A DNA stretch of 64,000 bases. It comes from Asanoa ishikariensis. GTDB lineage: Bacteria; Actinomycetota; Actinomycetes; Mycobacteriales; Micromonosporaceae. Positions 60,481-64,000 of this stretch are shown here, one piece after another. The first letter of the stretch is position 1. Each line of letters opens with the position of its first letter. The position numbers and the translations under genes were made by a program. The notes below the pieces were generated by a model. That model saw nothing but the letters and a program-made list of their open reading frames with translations. It made no database searches and was not told the DNA's origin. The stretch covers positions 186,001-250,000 of the forward strand of contig NZ_FNQB01000003.1 in the NCBI RefSeq assembly GCF_900107455.1. Reading direction: 5' to 3'.

Positions 60481-60731
60481 TGACCAAAGTCCACGGGTAG
60501 CCAAGCCAAGCGACCGAGCGGGTTCTCGCACCGGTTGACTGGCCTGGTCGGGCAGGTGACATTGCTGCTCCTGCGGGCCGCTTGGTCCGTCGCCTGACCT
60601 GGACGCTCAAGCGGCACGGCGTCATCCGCGAGCTGCGCCGCAAGGTGGCGCCGAGCTGAACTCCGTCCGTGAGACGCCCTGCTCGGCGTTGGCATACGAG
60701 GCTGGTGCGGCGTGAGGGCCTGACTCGTAGC
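60481..60731. other. Gene-poor gap with a possible gene relic
   Basis: No intact gene is visible between the GH20 terminator and the next hydrolase. One frame ends with RLVRRLTWTLKRHGVIRELRRK before TGA at 60657-60659, an Arg-rich stretch like the end of a DNA-binding protein, but it has no start or support upstream. It may be a decayed 3' end. Confidence 0.3.
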
Positions 60732-61565
60732 ATGGTGCGGGTGACCGACACCGACTGGAGCACCGACCTCGCCGGCACGGGCGGCTACGCCGACGTGAAC
60801 GGCATCAACCTCTACTACGAACGCTACGGCGCGGGTCGACCGTTGGTCTTGCTGCACGGCGGCCTCGGCTCGGGCGAGATGTTCGGTCCGGTGCTGCCGC
60901 TGCTGGCCGCGACGCACGAGGTCATCACCGTCGACCTGCAGGGCCACGGCCGCACCGCGGACGTCGACCGGCCCCTTTCCCTCGACGCGATGGCCGCTGA
61001 TGTGGCGGCGCTGATCGACCACTTAGGCCTGGGGCAGGCGGACCTGGCGGGCTACTCCCTGGGCGGCGGCGTCGCGATGCACGTCGCGGCCAACCACCCG
61101 GCCAAGGTCGGCAAGCTCGTGATGGCGTCAGCCTGGCTGCGCACAGACTCGATCTACCCGGAGATGCGGGCGATGCAGGGCCAGGTGAGCGCGGCGGCCG
61201 CCGAGTTCATGGTGGACACCCCGATGTACCAGCTCTATCAGAAGGTCGCGCCACGTCCTGAGGACTTCGGACGCCTGCTGGACAAGATCGGCGACTTCAT
61301 GCGGCAGGGCATCGACTTCACGGAAAAGGTCAGTTCCCTGACCGTGCCGACGATGGTGGTCGGCGCGGACGCTGACCAGGTCCCACCGACGGCGTTCATG
61401 GAAATCTTCGGGCTGCTCGACGGCGGCAAGCGAGACGGCGGCTGGACCGGCGAAGGCCGCCCGGCGGGCGGACACGCCCTGGCCATCCTGCCCGGCGTCA
61501 CGCACTACTCGATCTTCAGCTCGCCCTTGTTCGCCGCGGTCATCCTCGACTTCCTCGACCGCTGA
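60732..61565 (+). CDS. Alpha/beta hydrolase
   Basis: 277 residues. LVLLHGGLGSGEMF is the oxyanion loop, LAGYSLGGGVAM the nucleophile elbow (Ser in GYSLGG), VVGADADQVPP the acid and LPGVTHYSIF the catalytic His. A typical cytoplasmic alpha/beta hydrolase of unknown substrate. ATG 60732 chosen; an upstream in-frame GTG would add an unconserved basic stretch. Confidence 0.85.
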   Translation: MVRVTDTDWSTDLAGTGGYADVNGINLYYERYGAGRPLVLLHGGLGSGEMFGPVLPLLAATHEVITVDLQGHGRTADVDRPLSLDAMAADVAALIDHLGLGQADLAGYSLGGGVAMHVAANHPAKVGKLVMASAWLRTDSIYPEMRAMQGQVSAAAAEFMVDTPMYQLYQKVAPRPEDFGRLLDKIGDFMRQGIDFTEKVSSLTVPTMVVGADADQVPPTAFMEIFGLLDGGKRDGGWTGEGRPAGGHALAILPGVTHYSIFSSPLFAAVILDFLDR

Positions 61566-61647
61566 CCCCGCTCACGTTCCACCCGCTGGCGGACGGGCCC
61601 GGCGGTCGGGGCCGCGAATCGACTGACCACGTCCGTGATCAGGCGCC

Positions 61648-61677
61648 CGCGGCGGCGCGGGGTGCTGCGCCGCCGCG
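61648..61677. terminator. Bidirectional hairpin between converging hydrolase genes
   Basis: A perfect 11-bp stem (61648-61658 with 61667-61677) with an 8-nt loop lies between the converging genes ending at 61565 and 61705 and could serve both. Confidence 0.55.
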
Positions 61678-61704
61678 AACGCGATGCCGTTCTGTCAGGT
61701 CAGG

Positions 61705-62619
61705 TCAGATGCGGCCGGCCATCTTCTCGATCTGGTCGAGGACGAGCTGGGGCCGGTCGACGGGAATGTCGTGGGAGCTGCCCTCGGCGGTGACGAGCTC
61801 GCGGTCGGGTCCGGCCTTCGCGAAGGTGGCGGCCGCGTCGCGCCAGCGCTGGACGTCTTCCGGGGAGCCGTCGAAAGGCGTCTTCGTGGAGACGATGACG
61901 ATCGCCGGCACCGTGTTCGGCCACGTGGCCTGGTGGTACTCGTGATGGGCGGGGCCGAAGTTGGCTGCCGTCGCGATGAGCTGTCGGTTCTCCTTTGTAG
62001 AAGGCTGCTTCTTCGCTTCCTCGACCTGTGGACCGGTGGCGGCCACGAGGCGGGCGATCTCCTGATCGGTGAAGAACGGCGGCAGGTTCGCGTCGACGAG
62101 CACCGCGCCGGAGACCAACTGTGGGTTCGCTCGCGCGAAGTACGTGGCGACCTCGCCCGCCTGCGAGTGCGAGACGAGGAGCACCTTCTGCGTCACGCCG
62201 AGCTGGCGTAGGCCGGCCTCCAGGTCGGAGACGGCGGAGTGGACGTTCCACGGGCCGGGTAGCTCGTCGCTGTTGCCCAGACCCGCACGGTCGTACGTGA
62301 TGATCATGGATCCGGTGTCTTGCGACAGTTTCGGGGCCAGGCGCTGCCAATAGGAGGAGTCCTCGCCGCCGCCGGCGTCCAGGACGATCGCGGGCAGGTG
62401 TCCAGGGGTGACGTGGAAGGCCAGCCGACGTCCGTCGACGTTGACCATCTTCAGGGTCGAAGCCGCCGGGCTGGCTGGGGCCGAGGCACTGGGCGGAGCC
62501 TGCGGGCCGGGGGCGGACGGCGGTGAGTTGCCGCACGCGGTCAACCCGGCTACGAGCGCTGCGGGCAGGACCAACGCCAGGGCGATGGAGCGACGCCGAG
62601 ACCTTAGTTTCGCGGTCAT
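61705..62619 (-). CDS. Alpha/beta hydrolase lipoprotein
   Basis: 304 residues. The signal ends in LTAC with Cys29 as lipid anchor, followed by a Pro/Ala/Ser linker. AIVLDAGGGEDSSYW, DRAGLGNSD and LVSHSQAGEVATY (nucleophile in HSQAG, a variant of GxSxG) are alpha/beta hydrolase motifs, and GSSHDIPVD supplies the His. It is anchored outside the membrane. ATG follows AAGGAAG. Confidence 0.85.
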   Translation of the reverse strand: MTAKLRSRRRSIALALVLPAALVAGLTACGNSPPSAPGPQAPPSASAPASPAASTLKMVNVDGRRLAFHVTPGHLPAIVLDAGGGEDSSYWQRLAPKLSQDTGSMIITYDRAGLGNSDELPGPWNVHSAVSDLEAGLRQLGVTQKVLLVSHSQAGEVATYFARANPQLVSGAVLVDANLPPFFTDQEIARLVAATGPQVEEAKKQPSTKENRQLIATAANFGPAHHEYHQATWPNTVPAIVIVSTKTPFDGSPEDVQRWRDAAATFAKAGPDRELVTAEGSSHDIPVDRPQLVLDQIEKMAGRI

Positions 62620-62802
62620 GGAACTTCCTTGGAATCTCGGCAAGGCCCAGGGCAACCTCGCTGCGCCCGGCTTTGCCTGCGGTGCGGAACGAGATCAATC
62701 CTGGGCTTCGCCGGCGTCCGGCACGATCCTGCTGACCGCAGCTTTTGAACGATGGAGAGCAGCAACACCACTCGGGGGTTGTCCCTACCTACCCTGGCTT
62801 CG

Positions 62803-63453
62803 TCACTTCAGGGCCACCGTCACCCCGCCGGAGAATGGCGAGTCGTGTAGCTCGACCGTGGTGAGCTTCGTTCCCTTTGGTACGTCGAAGACCAGCGTTC
62901 CCTTGAGTTGGTTGCCTGGGTTGATGTCCTGGAGGAACACGTCGGTGCCGTCGTTGGCGTACAGGCCCGCCGCGCCGTCGTGGGAGAACTCCGTGCCGTC
63001 GCCGTCGAACGCCTTCTGCGACGAGCCGTCGAACATCTGCGACTTGTTGCCGATGTTGCGGACGGACAGGTCGACGAGGCAGTACACGCCCAGGGCGTCT
63101 TCGCCGATCATGCTGTTGCCGACGCGGGTCGTACCGCAGGCGACTTTGGAGACCTTGAACTCGAACTTGCCGTCACGGGCGGCCTCGTTGAGCCCCGGCG
63201 TCGACACCTTCGGCGGCGCCTCGTCCACGGTGCCGCCGGCAGCGGTCACGGTGTCGGTCGTCGGGTCGTCGCCGCCGGCGTTCAGGGCGGCTATGCCGAC
63301 TCCGCCGCAGCAGAGCAGGAGGACCACGAACCCGCCGACGATCCACGGCGTCTTCGAACGCTTCTTTGCCGGCGGCGGGCCGAAATGCGGGACACCGCCG
63401 GGCGGCGGGAAGCCAGGCGGCGGGAAACTGGGCGGCGGGGGCTGGTAGGTCAT
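62803..63453 (-). CDS. DUF4352 domain membrane protein
   Basis: 216 residues. The proline-rich N-terminus (PPPPSFPPPGF), a membrane helix at about 36-57 and an extracytoplasmic DUF4352 domain with KFEFKVSKVACGTTRVGNS and CLVDLSVRNIGNKSQMFDGSSQ match lipoprotein-like DUF4352 proteins (immunoglobulin-like fold). The two cysteines may form a disulfide. Function unknown. Confidence 0.8.
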   Translation of the reverse strand: MTYQPPPPSFPPPGFPPPGGVPHFGPPPAKKRSKTPWIVGGFVVLLLCCGGVGIAALNAGGDDPTTDTVTAAGGTVDEAPPKVSTPGLNEAARDGKFEFKVSKVACGTTRVGNSMIGEDALGVYCLVDLSVRNIGNKSQMFDGSSQKAFDGDGTEFSHDGAAGLYANDGTDVFLQDINPGNQLKGTLVFDVPKGTKLTTVELHDSPFSGGVTVALK

Positions 63454-63725
63454 GGCGGGGCTCCGTGTTCGGGACCGAGAGCGGCGGGATCGACGCGGCC
63501 GGGCGTCTCGATCCCGCGGGCGCCCGGCCGCAGAACCAGGTAACCGGACGAAACGCCCGAGAAAGCAAGAAGACACAGAAATCGGGAGTACGGCGGCCCG
63601 GGCCGTCCAGGCGGACTACCTCGATAGAGATCGTGAGACACCGTGGTGAAGCCAGGGTGAAACCGGGTCGCCGCAGTCTTCCTCTCAGGCGTGGCCGATC
63701 GGGCCGCGGTAACGGGAGGACTGGC

Positions 63726-64000
63726 ATGACACGCGTGCCATCAGGGGCGGCGGTCGAGGTGACCGGGCTGCGTAAGGCGTTCGGCGACAAGGTGGTGCTG
63801 GACGGGGTCGATCTCGAGGTCGCCAGCGGCACCGTCTTCGCCCTGCTCGGGCCCAACGGGGCCGGCAAGACCACCGCTGTGCGGATCTTGTCGACGTTGA
63901 TCCGTGCCGACGGTGGTCAGGCTCGCGTCGCCGGGCACGACCTGGTCAAGGAAGCCGACGAGGTACGGGGAGCGATCGGCGTCACCGGGCAGTTCTCGGC
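63726..64000 (+). CDS. ABC transporter ATP-binding protein, DrrA type (3' end outside window)
   Basis: The visible 91 residues begin VEVTGLRKAFGDKVVLDGVDLEV and hold Walker A GPNGAGKTT near 43, then RVAGHDLVKEADEVRGAIGVTGQF, the usual DrrA-like sequence before the Q loop. Proteins of this type pair with DrrB-like permeases to export antibiotics such as daunorubicin. The permease would lie beyond the window. Confidence 0.85.
   Translation, partial: MTRVPSGAAVEVTGLRKAFGDKVVLDGVDLEVASGTVFALLGPNGAGKTTAVRILSTLIRADGGQARVAGHDLVKEADEVRGAIGVTGQFS

Noticed and set aside
60481-60731. Transposase or insertion sequence fragment
   Set aside because: There are no terminal repeats, no recognisable transposase motif and no target duplication.

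Overview
This 64 kb window is high-GC DNA with actinobacterial start-codon habits (ATG, GTG and a few TTG) and strong purine-rich ribosome sites. SigE-type and SigB/F-type sigma factors, GAF-ANTAR proteins, a mycosin, CGNR and DICT-domain regulators and F420-type oxidoreductases point to a filamentous actinomycete, most likely Micromonosporaceae. That family assignment is inference. There are no rRNA genes, CRISPR arrays, prophages or intact insertion sequences.

Layout. (1) 1-6.5 kb: the end of a ketosynthase-like gene and a complete one-module KS-AT-DH-ER-KR-ACP polyketide synthase of mycocerosic-acid-synthase type, closed by a perfect 14-bp terminator hairpin. (2) 6.57-8.13 kb: a compact unit of promoter, 41-codon leader ORF, intrinsic terminator, tRNA-like element with a long variable arm, and the RNA ligase gene rtcB. 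This is the most novel-looking part of the window. (3) 8.2-18.2 kb: housekeeping and accessory genes, including an AraC regulator, a RibD-C reductase, lipase-like hydrolases, an orphan mycosin, a secreted SGNH esterase with a ricin-type lectin domain, and a TetR-controlled hydrolase. (4) 18.2-36.5 kb: a stress and membrane-homeostasis zone with a diacylglycerol kinase, HPF-like protein, EAL-DICT protein, LapA protein, two degenerate sigma-like genes sharing an upstream motif, a STAS-desaturase operon, two GAF-ANTAR regulators, a CsbD protein too short for ordinary ORF calling, a SigB/F-family sigma factor, and a DesKR-like two-component pair divergent from a second desaturase. Two promoters in this zone fit the SigB/SigF pattern (GTTT, 15 bp, GGGTAT-like). 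(5) 37-48.8 kb: mixed accessory genes, including an OGG-fold protein, a PHP-type phosphoesterase, a membrane-F420 oxidoreductase fusion, two more RibD-C reductases, an acyltransferase, a CopC protein, an orphan immunity-like pair, and an EamA exporter with a divergent CGNR regulator. (6) 48.8-53.8 kb: a rhamnose-type ABC transporter operon with rhamnose mutarotase and a LacI-type operator. (7) 53.8-64 kb: a macro-domain protein, a SigE-type sigma factor with a membrane partner, a bile-acid-symporter-like protein, a LytR-C protein divergent from a secreted GH20 hexosaminidase, two more hydrolases, a DUF4352 protein and the start of a DrrA-like ABC transporter.

Decayed genes are also visible: an Hsp70-like remnant at 24.0-24.9 kb and an O-methyltransferase that has lost its SAM-binding core at 42.7 kb. 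Several pairs are translationally coupled by 4-bp ATGA/GTGA overlaps, which supports the operons described. All functional statements come from recognising motifs by eye; no database search was run.
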